DNA from: an uncultured Myxococcales bacterium
GTDB taxonomy: Bacteria; Myxococcota_A; UBA9042; DTJE01
Length of the DNA: 64,000 bases
Direction of reading: 5' to 3'
Assembly: GCA_937975765.1 (NCBI GenBank)
Contig: CALJUR010000081.1
Coordinates: forward strand, 1 to 64,000
Below the pieces are notes generated by a model. The model saw only the letters and a list, made by a program, of their open reading frames with translations. It ran no database searches and was not told the DNA's origin. The translations under genes were made by a program, and so were the position numbers. Shown here one piece after another: positions 33,031 to 40,994 of this stretch; the first letter of the stretch is position 1, and every line of letters begins with the position of its first letter.

Positions 33031-33089
33031 TCCCCGGGGGTCGCCTGGCCGGTCCCGTTCCGCCCCCGCCCGACGCGGAGAAGGCCCCG

Positions 33090-33734
33090 ATGGCCCGATG
33101 CCGAACCTCCGTCCTGCTGCGACTGGCACTGCTGGCGTCCGCTCTCGTCGCCGCCGCGACCGGGTGCCGTTCCAGGGAGCCGGACCAGAACACCCCGTCG
33201 GGAACCTACGCCGCGTACCGCGAGGCCCGTGAACGCGGGGACTTCCAGGCCATCTACGACCTGCTGGTCACGCAGGTGCGGGAACAGATCGCCGTGATCC
33301 ACCGGAACGTCCGGGAGGCGTCCCGGCTGATCGAGACGGGGTACCCGGTCGCGATGAAGGCGCAGGCCCTGGCGGACCTGGGCCCGGAGCCCGTCCGCAA
33401 CGCGGCTACCCCCGCCGCGTACTACGCGGAACTGTGCCGCATCAGCGAGGCCAACCAGGATGTCTCCCTGTCCATGGCGGCACGCTGGTCCGCCGAGGTG
33501 AAGACGATCCGCGAGGACCCGCCGGGGTCCGGCAAGTACGTGGTCAGCCCCATGTCCGGGGCCGTGGTGGAATTGTTCCGCGAGGAGGACGGCAGGGTGC
33601 ACATGGTCCCGGCCCGCAAGGACCTGTCCCTGATCGGCCGCGAATACACCCGTTCGTTCGAGCGCCTGGAGGCCGTCCGGGAGGGCATCAAGACCTTCCG
33701 CTCGCCGGACTCCAGGACCGCCCCGACACCGTGA
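33090..33734 (+). CDS. Predicted lipoprotein (214 aa)
   Basis: The ATG at 33090 has GGAG in the sequence CGGAGAAGGCCCCG just upstream. The signal peptide ends in VAAATGC. The mature region starts TPSGTYAAYREARERGDFQAIYDLL, which resembles DUF4878/NTF2-like or lumazine-type periplasmic proteins with a helix-sheet pattern, but I cannot be sure. It lies 59 nt after the small lipoprotein. Confidence 0.7.
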   Translation: MARCRTSVLLRLALLASALVAAATGCRSREPDQNTPSGTYAAYREARERGDFQAIYDLLVTQVREQIAVIHRNVREASRLIETGYPVAMKAQALADLGPEPVRNAATPAAYYAELCRISEANQDVSLSMAARWSAEVKTIREDPPGSGKYVVSPMSGAVVELFREEDGRVHMVPARKDLSLIGREYTRSFERLEAVREGIKTFRSPDSRTAPTP

Positions 33735-33771
33735 GGTCCCCCTGGAAGCGCGTTCTCGCCCGAGTGGTTCC

Positions 33772-34653
33772 ATGGTGCGGTCCTGCGTCGTGCTGTCCTG
33801 CGCCGTGCTGGTCGCCGCAGGCTGCGCCGGCCCGTCCCGGGCGGTGAAGCAGCCGCCCCGGGAGACGCTGCCCGAGTGGGAGACGCCCCCGATCCCCGAG
33901 TCGATGCGGCCGGCGGCCCCGGTCGAGCCCCAGCCCGCCCCGGCACGGCCGGCAACCAAGGGACTCGTCGAGGCCCAGGCCCTGGAGGAGGACGACCCGT
34001 CCGTGCGGGTGCTGTCGTTCGTGACGCCAGGCGGCCGGCCCGTCACGCTGCGCTACAAGCAGAGGGCCAGTTCGGTCGGCAAGCCGAACCGCGGGCACCT
34101 GGAGAACGGCCGGTGCATTCCCGAAAAGGGGCCGGGGTACGTGCACCGGGGGCAGGCCTCGTGCGGGACCGAGGAGACCGTGATGCTGGTGCAGTTCGCC
34201 CTGGGAGAACTGCTGCGCGAGCACCCCGACACCGTGCCCGTCGTGATCGGCGCACTGTCGATGCCCGCCGGGGGTCGGCTGAGCCCGCACAAGTCCCACC
34301 GCAGCGGGCGCGACATCGATTTCGGGTTCTTCCGCCGGGGCAACGTCCCGATGCGGACCTTCGAGAACCTCGCGCCAGACCAGATCGACTTCGACAAGTC
34401 GTGGATGCTGATGGCGAACCTGATCGCCACCGGCCGCGTGCAGAACATCTACGTCAACTATTCGCTGCAGCCGCGGCTGATGCAGGCCGCCCGGAACATG
34501 GGCTACGACGATGCGCAACTGTCGTGGCTGTTCGAGTACCCGCGCGGGCGCAGGTCCCGCACCGGCGTGGTGCGGCACGCCAAGGGCCACACGCGGCACT
34601 TCCACGTGCGGTTCGTTTGCCCGGCGGGGGACGGGAACTGCAGCGAGTGGTAG
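33772..34653 (+). CDS. M74 penicillin-insensitive murein endopeptidase (MepA-like) lipoprotein
   Basis: A 293-residue exported protein whose signal ends in VAAGC. A Pro/Glu-rich linker leads to the peptidase domain. The zinc site is clear: LSPHKSHRSGRDIDFGFF contains H-x6-D, and HFHVRFVCP contains the H-x-H. MepA family enzymes cut D-Ala-mDAP cross-links in peptidoglycan. It is anchored by a lipid here, unlike E. coli MepA. The ATG at 33772 follows the previous stop by 37 nt. It lies near two other small lipoproteins. Confidence 0.88.
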   Translation: MVRSCVVLSCAVLVAAGCAGPSRAVKQPPRETLPEWETPPIPESMRPAAPVEPQPAPARPATKGLVEAQALEEDDPSVRVLSFVTPGGRPVTLRYKQRASSVGKPNRGHLENGRCIPEKGPGYVHRGQASCGTEETVMLVQFALGELLREHPDTVPVVIGALSMPAGGRLSPHKSHRSGRDIDFGFFRRGNVPMRTFENLAPDQIDFDKSWMLMANLIATGRVQNIYVNYSLQPRLMQAARNMGYDDAQLSWLFEYPRGRRSRTGVVRHAKGHTRHFHVRFVCPAGDGNCSEW

Positions 34654-34664
34654 GTGGACCAGGA

Positions 34665-34715
34665 GGCGGGGGACGGGGCCCCACTTGTACGATGGCGGGG
34701 GACGGGGCCCCCGCC
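34665..34715. repeat. Duplicated GC-rich hairpin element
   Basis: The 18-nt string GGCGGGGGACGGGGCCCC occurs twice (34665-34682 and 34694-34711). The second copy makes an 8-bp perfect stem (GGCGGGGG / CCCCCGCC) with a 6-nt loop. It directly touches the stop codon of the leftward gene at 34716. It is related to the hairpin at 20403-20424 and may serve as a terminator or REP-like element. Confidence 0.75.
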
Positions 34716-36566
34716 CTACTTCTTCAGTTCGGATAGGCGCTTCTGCACGTTCCTGACCTGGAAGGCGTTCAGCACCAGCACCAGGTCCCGGAAGCCCGGG
34801 ACGCCCGAGACGATGGCGTAGGGGTCGCCGTCCTTCTTCTCGGCGAAGACCTTCAGCACCCGCCGGCTGCCGTCCGAGAGGCCCACCGAGAGGGTCAGTT
34901 CGGGCCGCCCCGAAGCCGCCTTGCGGGCCGCCGCATCCGTCGCGATCGCCTTGGCCGAGAAGCCCGCCAGCGTGCCGATCAGCGTGCCGACCGTCTCGAC
35001 CTTCAGGTCGTTGGTCGCCTGCGGCTTCGTCGCCCGCCACGCCTTGTCCGGCGATTTCGCGCCCGGCACGAACTCCAGCACCACCGTCTCGTCCGGGTGC
35101 GCGATCTCGATGCTCTGCACCTGCGCCAGGTCGAAGTCGAAGAAGGTCTTCTCGCGCAGGTCGTCCGGCCCCTTGCGGATCCGCGCCAGCGCCCAGGCCG
35201 GCAGCGTCGCCAGGTCCGGGGCCCCGTCCATCGAGACGAACCGCGTGCCGGCCCCCTTCTCGGCCCCCACCCTCAACTGGTGCCGGCGGCCGTCCCTGGT
35301 CGCCACGGACAGCGTCATGACGGGCCGGTCCAGCCCCGCCTGCACCCCCGCCTGCTGCGACGGCGGCAGGAACGCGTCCGCCTTCAGGTTCTCGATCTCG
35401 GTCAGCAGCGACTCCACCGGCGACCGCCCCAGCGGCAGTCCCTTCGGGGTCAGCGCCTTGAACCCGTTGCCCTCCCTTTCGAACGACACCTTCCGCTCGC
35501 CGTCCACCAGGTCCACGGCCAGGATGGCGTCCCGGGTGGTCCCGAACAGCCTCCGGTCCCGCAGGTCGCCGGAATGCTTGCGAACCTGATCCGCGACGTA
35601 CTTCGCGACCTTCACGTAGCCGGTCGCGCCCTCCACGGCCAGGTAGGCCGCGTCGTCCTTCGGGGCGCCGGCCCGCATCGCGACCGCACGCCCGTCCTCC
35701 AGCACCAGGCGCAGCGAGTATGCGTCGTCCCCCAGGGCCACGCCCGCGGGCAGCGCGTCCAGGTACTCCTGGGCGTAGATCCCGGCCACTGCCGACAGGA
35801 ACGCCTGCACGTCCCCTGCCGCCAGGCCTTCCGGGGCCTCGAAGCGCCAGGACCGCTCCTTGCGCGACGCATCGCCCTCCTTCGCGGCTGGCGGTTCCCC
35901 CGCCACCAGCCGGATGTCCCGGTCGATCGCGTCGGGCGCGGCCGGGTCCCGGATCTCGATCCGGGTCACGTCCGCCACGTCGAACGCGAACACCTTCCGG
36001 TCGCGCAGCCCCTTCACGCCCCCCTCGAACGGGCGCCGCAGGTCGCGGCCCAGCACGCGCCACACGCGGTCGAGGCCCCCGACCCTCACGAAGCTGTCGG
36101 TCTCGGCGCTGCCGCCCTTCTCCGGCTTCGGCGCCACGCCGATGTCCAGCACCGTCGTCGCGCCCTCCGGCCGGTGGAACGTGACCCGCACGCGCCGGGC
36201 GTCGTCCAGCCCGAACGCCTCCAGGTCCGCCGCCTTCGGCGAGGACGACACCACGGAGACCAGGTCCTCGCGCAGCAGTTCCACGATCTGACGGACCTTG
36301 TACTTGTCGGGCCGGGCCCCCTCGGGCGGCGTCATCGACCAGGACTTGTCGGCACCGCGGACCAGCGTCGCCACCTGGCCGCCGGTCTCGACCTCGATCC
36401 GGTCGAACGGCGCGTCCTCCTCCGCCTTCTCGGACTTCCCGCCCGGCGCCCATCCCGGCAGCCGCAGTTCAACGTGCCCGCCGCCCGACGGCCAGAACGC
36501 GATCGCCAGCACCAGCACCGCCAGCCCGCCGAAGGCCAGCAGCAGGAATCGGCTCTTCCGGTTCAT
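34716..36566 (-). CDS. DUF4340 domain protein of the Gld-type exporter
   Basis: A 616-residue protein with one N-terminal transmembrane helix (LLLAFGGLAVLVLAIAFW) and a large external part. The DUF4340 pattern repeats: FDRIEVETGGQVATLVR-x-WSMTPP, then VRVTFHRPEGATTVLDIG; a second unit has DVTRIEIRDP; a third has VQSIEIAHPDETVVLEFV. DUF4340 proteins usually follow GldG in ABC-export operons. The start ATG lies one base after the GldG stop, so the two are translated together. Confidence 0.85.
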   Translation of the reverse strand: MNRKSRFLLLAFGGLAVLVLAIAFWPSGGGHVELRLPGWAPGGKSEKAEEDAPFDRIEVETGGQVATLVRGADKSWSMTPPEGARPDKYKVRQIVELLREDLVSVVSSSPKAADLEAFGLDDARRVRVTFHRPEGATTVLDIGVAPKPEKGGSAETDSFVRVGGLDRVWRVLGRDLRRPFEGGVKGLRDRKVFAFDVADVTRIEIRDPAAPDAIDRDIRLVAGEPPAAKEGDASRKERSWRFEAPEGLAAGDVQAFLSAVAGIYAQEYLDALPAGVALGDDAYSLRLVLEDGRAVAMRAGAPKDDAAYLAVEGATGYVKVAKYVADQVRKHSGDLRDRRLFGTTRDAILAVDLVDGERKVSFEREGNGFKALTPKGLPLGRSPVESLLTEIENLKADAFLPPSQQAGVQAGLDRPVMTLSVATRDGRRHQLRVGAEKGAGTRFVSMDGAPDLATLPAWALARIRKGPDDLREKTFFDFDLAQVQSIEIAHPDETVVLEFVPGAKSPDKAWRATKPQATNDLKVETVGTLIGTLAGFSAKAIATDAAARKAASGRPELTLSVGLSDGSRRVLKVFAEKKDGDPYAIVSGVPGFRDLVLVLNAFQVRNVQKRLSELKK

Positions 36567-36567
36567 G

Positions 36568-38910
36568 TCACGACCTCCGCCGCCGCGAGACCAGCCGCAG
36601 CACGCCGGCCAGCGCGAGCAGCAGCGGCAGGCCGACGATGAAGGAGACCTGCAGCACCGTTCGCACCGGGCCCGACACCGCCTGGATCGGGCGCTTGACG
36701 TACCCCTTGGAACGGATGTCGACCAGGGCCTCGTTCTGGATGCCCCAGTCCAGGCAGTTGAACAGGAAGTCCAGGTTCGCCTGCACCACTGGCGACAACT
36801 GGGTCAGCCGCAACTGCCAGTTCTGGAAGTTCGCGATGTAGTCCCTCAACTGCAGGAAGAAGTCCGCCTTGCCCGAGGTCAACTGGTTCATGTTGAACCC
36901 GTCGAACACCTTGCCGGTGGACAGGTTCTCCAGGCCCAGGTTGGACCCGACGACCAGCAGCCGGCCGTTGCCGCTCGCCACGAAGGGCCGGTCCGTCCCC
37001 TTCTTGCCCTCGGCCCGCGGCGGCACCGCCTTGCCCTCGAAGAACGACGGGAACTCGCCCTTGATCGCCACCGCCACGGCCTTCGGCCCGTTGGGCGCCA
37101 TCGTCGACAACTGCCGCAGCAGGTACGGCGGCGACAGCTCGACGGATTCGGTGGACGCGGTGGCCTCCTTCGAGGTCCGGATCAGCTCGACCACCTGCCG
37201 GTTCGGGTCGTTGCGGGCCGCATCCGTGACCGCCAGCGTCGAGGCGTAGGGCAGCGTCACGGCCGACAGGCGCTTGACCAGCACGTGGCTGCGGTCCAGG
37301 TCGGTGAACGTCGGCAGCAGCGGGAACGGGAACTGGCGCTGGCTCTGCAGCGTGTACTGCCCCTGCTTCTGCAGTTGCAGGATCGTGATGTCCGCGAAGT
37401 CCTTCTTCTCGACGACGATGTCCCGGTTCGGCTGCACGCCGTAGTGCGCCAGCATCGCGTCCAGGTTCGTCGGGTAGGCCTCGCGGTGCAGGTCGTCCAC
37501 CGTCATGTCCGCCGGGTCCATGCTGTCGCCGCCCTTCTTGAAGTTGTAGACCGCGACGTCCCAGGTGTTCAGGAACACGATGACCGACCGGCCCGACAGC
37601 AGGAACTGGTCGATCAGGTACTGGTCGCGATCGGACAGCGGCTTCTGGGGGCCGTACACCACCAGCACCTCGACGTCGTCCGGAATGTCGTCGCCCGGGT
37701 CGATGCGCTTGACGGTCAGGCCCTTGCGGGTGAACAGGCCGCGGCGGATCTGCTCGTTGACGGTGTTGATCTGGTCCTCGATGGCCTTGGCCTGGCCCGC
37801 GAACTGCTGCACCAGCGGGTTGTTCTGGCCCAGCATCTGCAGGATCTCGGGGCGCAGCAGGGGCGTCGAGTCGGCGAACGGGCAGAACTCGCGGTGCCCG
37901 CAAAGGAACCCGATCGACTTGCGCCCGGGGGAATTCACCAGGGTCTCGCCGTCGCGGGCCAGCAGGTCGTACAGCTGCCGCAGGCGTTCGATCACCGCCG
38001 GCAGGTCCTTGCCGTCGCCCTGCGGGTCCGCCAGTTGCCGGCCGGCCTCGTCCACCATCTGCACGTAGGCGCGCGCCGTCTGGGCCAGCTGGTCCAGGTA
38101 CTCGTTGCGGTCCTTCAGCACGGCCAGCTTGGCCACCTCGCCCGCCACCGCGTCGCACGTCTTCTTGAACTCGACCATGTCGGCACGCAGGTTCGACACC
38201 AGGTCGCCGCCGCCCACCAGGGCCGACAGGCCGCCCGCACCGCCGTCCTCCTTCCTGTCGTAGGAGTCCAGCTTCTCGTCGCAGGCCTTTGCCGCCGCGG
38301 TGACGGCCGCGCCCGCGTCCAGCAGGTCGCGCATGCCGGCGGACTGCTGGTACTTCTCCTTCAGGCGCAGCAGGATCTTCGTGATCTCGAACTCGAAGTA
38401 CTCGGGCTCCAGCGCCAGCGGGTAGACCTCCATCTGGTTGCGGTACTGGAAGGTCGCGCCCAGGGCGTACTTGCGGAACTCCAGCCGGCCGCCCTCGACC
38501 GCCGCCTCCTTGCCCGTGAACAGTTCCAGCCGCGCCTTCTCGGCCTTGCCCTCCACGTCGTCCGTCACCCGGGTGACGCGCAGGTTGCCGCCGCTGTATG
38601 ACTGGTACTCCGCCAGCTTGTCCAGGAACTCGCGGGCCACGCCGCGGATGTCGCGCTGGCGCCCGAAGCCCAGGTCCAGCGATCCGGGCAGGTCCGCCGA
38701 CACGAACACCTGCACGTCCACCTGTTCCAGGTCGCCGGCCGCCTGCCGGCTGACGTCGGACAGCGTGTACTGCCGGTTCTGCGTCAGGTCCGCGCGGCCG
38801 AACGCCCACACGCCCAGCACGTTGACCAGCACCAGGATGCCCAGCACCGACCCCGTCACCACCCACGCGTTGGTCCGCGCGGAACGACCGCTCTTCGTCT
38901 GCGTCGCCAT
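36568..38910 (-). CDS. GldG-type ABC exporter component
   Basis: A 780-residue membrane protein. It has a hydrophobic N-terminus (VTGSVLGILVLVNVLGVWAF), then ADLTQNRQYTLSDVSRQAAGDL and VDVQVFVSADLPG of the GldG (ABC-type uncharacterised transport) family, a long soluble alpha/beta region, and a C-terminal transmembrane helix (VSFIVGLPLLLALAGVLRLV) followed by a basic tail. In Bacteroidota GldA/F/G support gliding, but this family is widespread and is often simply an exporter. The ATG at 38910 follows AGGAGGCGACG. It is part of the four-gene operon 34716-40606. Confidence 0.88.
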   Translation of the reverse strand: MATQTKSGRSARTNAWVVTGSVLGILVLVNVLGVWAFGRADLTQNRQYTLSDVSRQAAGDLEQVDVQVFVSADLPGSLDLGFGRQRDIRGVAREFLDKLAEYQSYSGGNLRVTRVTDDVEGKAEKARLELFTGKEAAVEGGRLEFRKYALGATFQYRNQMEVYPLALEPEYFEFEITKILLRLKEKYQQSAGMRDLLDAGAAVTAAAKACDEKLDSYDRKEDGGAGGLSALVGGGDLVSNLRADMVEFKKTCDAVAGEVAKLAVLKDRNEYLDQLAQTARAYVQMVDEAGRQLADPQGDGKDLPAVIERLRQLYDLLARDGETLVNSPGRKSIGFLCGHREFCPFADSTPLLRPEILQMLGQNNPLVQQFAGQAKAIEDQINTVNEQIRRGLFTRKGLTVKRIDPGDDIPDDVEVLVVYGPQKPLSDRDQYLIDQFLLSGRSVIVFLNTWDVAVYNFKKGGDSMDPADMTVDDLHREAYPTNLDAMLAHYGVQPNRDIVVEKKDFADITILQLQKQGQYTLQSQRQFPFPLLPTFTDLDRSHVLVKRLSAVTLPYASTLAVTDAARNDPNRQVVELIRTSKEATASTESVELSPPYLLRQLSTMAPNGPKAVAVAIKGEFPSFFEGKAVPPRAEGKKGTDRPFVASGNGRLLVVGSNLGLENLSTGKVFDGFNMNQLTSGKADFFLQLRDYIANFQNWQLRLTQLSPVVQANLDFLFNCLDWGIQNEALVDIRSKGYVKRPIQAVSGPVRTVLQVSFIVGLPLLLALAGVLRLVSRRRRS

Positions 38911-38919
38911 CGTCGCCTC

Positions 38920-39657
38920 CTACCGCCACTTCCGGGACTCGAGGGAGTGGCTGGCCAGCGCCACCGCGCCCACGATCACCGTCAGGAAGAACACGACGTC
39001 CCGGGTGTCGATCACTCCGCGCGCGATCGACCGGAAGTGCGCGTTGAACGACATCAGGTTCGCGGCCTCCATCTGCCGCAGGCCGACCGCCTCGGGCAGC
39101 CGGTCCACGAACGTGAAGGCCGCGCAGATCAGGATGGCCACCAGGAAGGCCGTGATCTGGCTGCCCGTCCAGGCCGACGCCAGCAGGCCGACCGCCAGGT
39201 AGGCGGCGCCGACCAGCAGCACGCCGAAGTAGCCGCCCACGATCGGGCCCGGGTCCGGGTTGCCCAGCACCGCGACCAGCAACGGGTAGGCCAGCGTCAG
39301 GCCGGTGGCGATCCCCAGGAAGCCCAACGCGCCCAGGAACTTGCCGGCGACCACCTCGGTCTCGGTGACCGGCAGCGTCAGCAGCAGTTCCAGGGTGCCC
39401 ATTCGGCGCTCCTCGGCCAGCAGCCGCATCGAGATGGCCGGCAGGATGATCGTGAACAGGAAGACCATCCACTCGAACAGGGGGCGCAGGGTCGCCTCCC
39501 GGGCCTCGAAGAAGTCGTCCTTGGGCAGCAGGAAGGGGATCTCGAAGAAGAAGGTCACCCCCAGCAGGACCAGGAACACCGCGATCGCGATGTAGGCCAC
39601 GGGCGACCCGAAGTACGCGAAGAACTCCCGCCTCGCGATGGTCAGCACGTTGCGCAT
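38920..39657 (-). CDS. ABC transporter permease (GldF-like)
   Basis: A 245-residue protein with six predicted membrane segments. It starts RREFFAYFGSPVAYIAIAVFL, typical of ABC-2 type permeases, and has the conserved RLLAEERRMGTLELLLTLPVTETEVVAGKFLG block. The helix pattern fits GldF. It starts 10 nt after the ATPase stop and is followed by the GldG gene after a short gap. Confidence 0.9.
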   Translation of the reverse strand: MRNVLTIARREFFAYFGSPVAYIAIAVFLVLLGVTFFFEIPFLLPKDDFFEAREATLRPLFEWMVFLFTIILPAISMRLLAEERRMGTLELLLTLPVTETEVVAGKFLGALGFLGIATGLTLAYPLLVAVLGNPDPGPIVGGYFGVLLVGAAYLAVGLLASAWTGSQITAFLVAILICAAFTFVDRLPEAVGLRQMEAANLMSFNAHFRSIARGVIDTRDVVFFLTVIVGAVALASHSLESRKWR

Positions 39658-39667
39658 TTCCGCCTCC

Positions 39668-40606
39668 TCACGACTGCGTCAGGCGCTGGAAGATCGTCTC
39701 CAGGTCCAGGCGCTCGCGGCGCAGTTCCAGCAGCGCCCATCCCGACTTCACGGCCAGGTCGAAGATCGCCGGCCGCAGGTCCGCGTCGCCGGTCGCCTCG
39801 ACTCGCAGGGGCTCGCCAGCCGCGCCGGGCCGGTCCGCGGGCAGCACGGACTTCACTCCGGGCAGCCGCGCCAGCAGGTCGGCCGGGGGCCGGGCGCCCT
39901 CCCGGACGTCCACCTCGACCAGGAAGTTGTTGTTCCCGCCGTGGGCCGCGCTGATCGACCCGGGCGTGCCGTTGGCCACCAGCCGCCCCCGGTGGATCAG
40001 CAGGATGCGGTTGCAGGTGGCGGTGACCTCGGGCAGGTTGTGCGTGGACAGGATGACGGTCCGGTCCTTGCCCAGGTCCTTGATCAGCGCCCGGATCTCC
40101 ACGATCTGGTTCGGGTCCAGGCCGGAGGTCGGCTCGTCCAGGATCAGGATCTCCGGGTCGTGGATCATCGCCTGCGCCAGGCCGGTACGCTGCCGGTAGC
40201 CCTTGGACAGCGTGCCGATCTCCTGGTCCAGCACGTTCACGATGCCGACCCGCAAGGCCACGTCGTTCAGGCGCCGCGCGATGTCCGCCTTCGTGATGCC
40301 GCGCACGCCCGCCACGAACGCCAGGTACTCCCGGACGGTCATGTCCGGGTAGACCGGCGCGTTCTCGGGCAGGTAGCCGATGCGCCGGCGGACCTCGACG
40401 CCGTCCTCGACCACGTCCTTGCCGTCCACGGTCACCGAACCGGAGGTCGCGGCGATGAAGCCTGTGACGATCTTCATGCACGTGGTCTTCCCGGCGCCGT
40501 TCGGCCCCAGGAAGCCCACGACCTCGCCGCGCTGGACGGAGAACGACACCCCGCCCAGGGCACGGATCGGACCGTAGTCCTTCACCAGGTTCTGGACTTC
40601 GATCAT
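39668..40606 (-). CDS. ABC transporter ATP-binding protein (GldA-like)
   Basis: A 312-residue ATPase. Walker A is GPNGAGKTT, the Q-loop region is IGYLPENAPVY, the signature LSKGYRQRTGLAQAM replaces LSGGQ with LSKGY, Walker B is ILILDEPTSGLDP, and the H-loop is LSTHNLPE. The C-terminal 80 residues form a small extra domain seen in GldA-like and drug-exporter ATPases. It is the first gene of the exporter operon, with a promoter at 40664-40692. Confidence 0.92.
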   Translation of the reverse strand: MIEVQNLVKDYGPIRALGGVSFSVQRGEVVGFLGPNGAGKTTCMKIVTGFIAATSGSVTVDGKDVVEDGVEVRRRIGYLPENAPVYPDMTVREYLAFVAGVRGITKADIARRLNDVALRVGIVNVLDQEIGTLSKGYRQRTGLAQAMIHDPEILILDEPTSGLDPNQIVEIRALIKDLGKDRTVILSTHNLPEVTATCNRILLIHRGRLVANGTPGSISAAHGGNNNFLVEVDVREGARPPADLLARLPGVKSVLPADRPGAAGEPLRVEATGDADLRPAIFDLAVKSGWALLELRRERLDLETIFQRLTQS

Positions 40607-40663
40607 GGATGACTCCTCATGCTTTCGCGCGCCAACGAGCGCCGAACGAACACCGAGGGGCGG

Positions 40664-40692
40664 AGATTATTCCTCGCGCGCGCGGAGATCAA
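40664..40692 (-). promoter_or_regulatory. Probable promoter of the Gld-type exporter operon
   Basis: On the minus strand, TTGATC (40692-40687), 17 nt and TAATCT (40669-40664), in an AT-richer patch. The predicted start is near 40657 and the ATG is at 40606. Confidence 0.45.
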
Positions 40693-40894
40693 GCGTTCCT
40701 CCCCGCCCCGACAAATAGGGACAGCCTCCAATTTCCGGGGTGTTTGCTGGATCCGGATATCCGCAATACCCGCTGGTTGCGTCCGCATCGACGGCGACCT
40801 GCCCCGGGTTTCCAGGCACCGGGAAAAGGGAGGCTGGCCCCGTTTCCCCAGACCGGGACAGGCGGCCCCCTTGCAGGGCGCCCGGGACGGCCTC

Positions 40895-40939
40895 TTGACC
40901 CCGGGGCGATTCCGACTAGACTGACACGTCATTCTAGTC
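40895..40939 (+). promoter_or_regulatory. Promoter with overlapping inverted-repeat operator
   Basis: TTGACC (40895-40900), 16 nt and TAGACT (40917-40922). A perfect 7-bp inverted repeat GACTAGA / TCTAGTC with a 12-nt centre (40914-40920 and 40933-40939) covers the -10 box and the likely start site. A repressor bound here would block transcription of the activase/dehydratase gene at 40995. The TetR gene at 45472 is a candidate. The rest of the gap 40607-40994 shows no gene. Confidence 0.5.
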
Positions 40940-40994
40940 ATGCGCCGCCGTCCGGTGGGCGGCCGGCCGCGCATGCCTCCAGGAGGACCACAGC

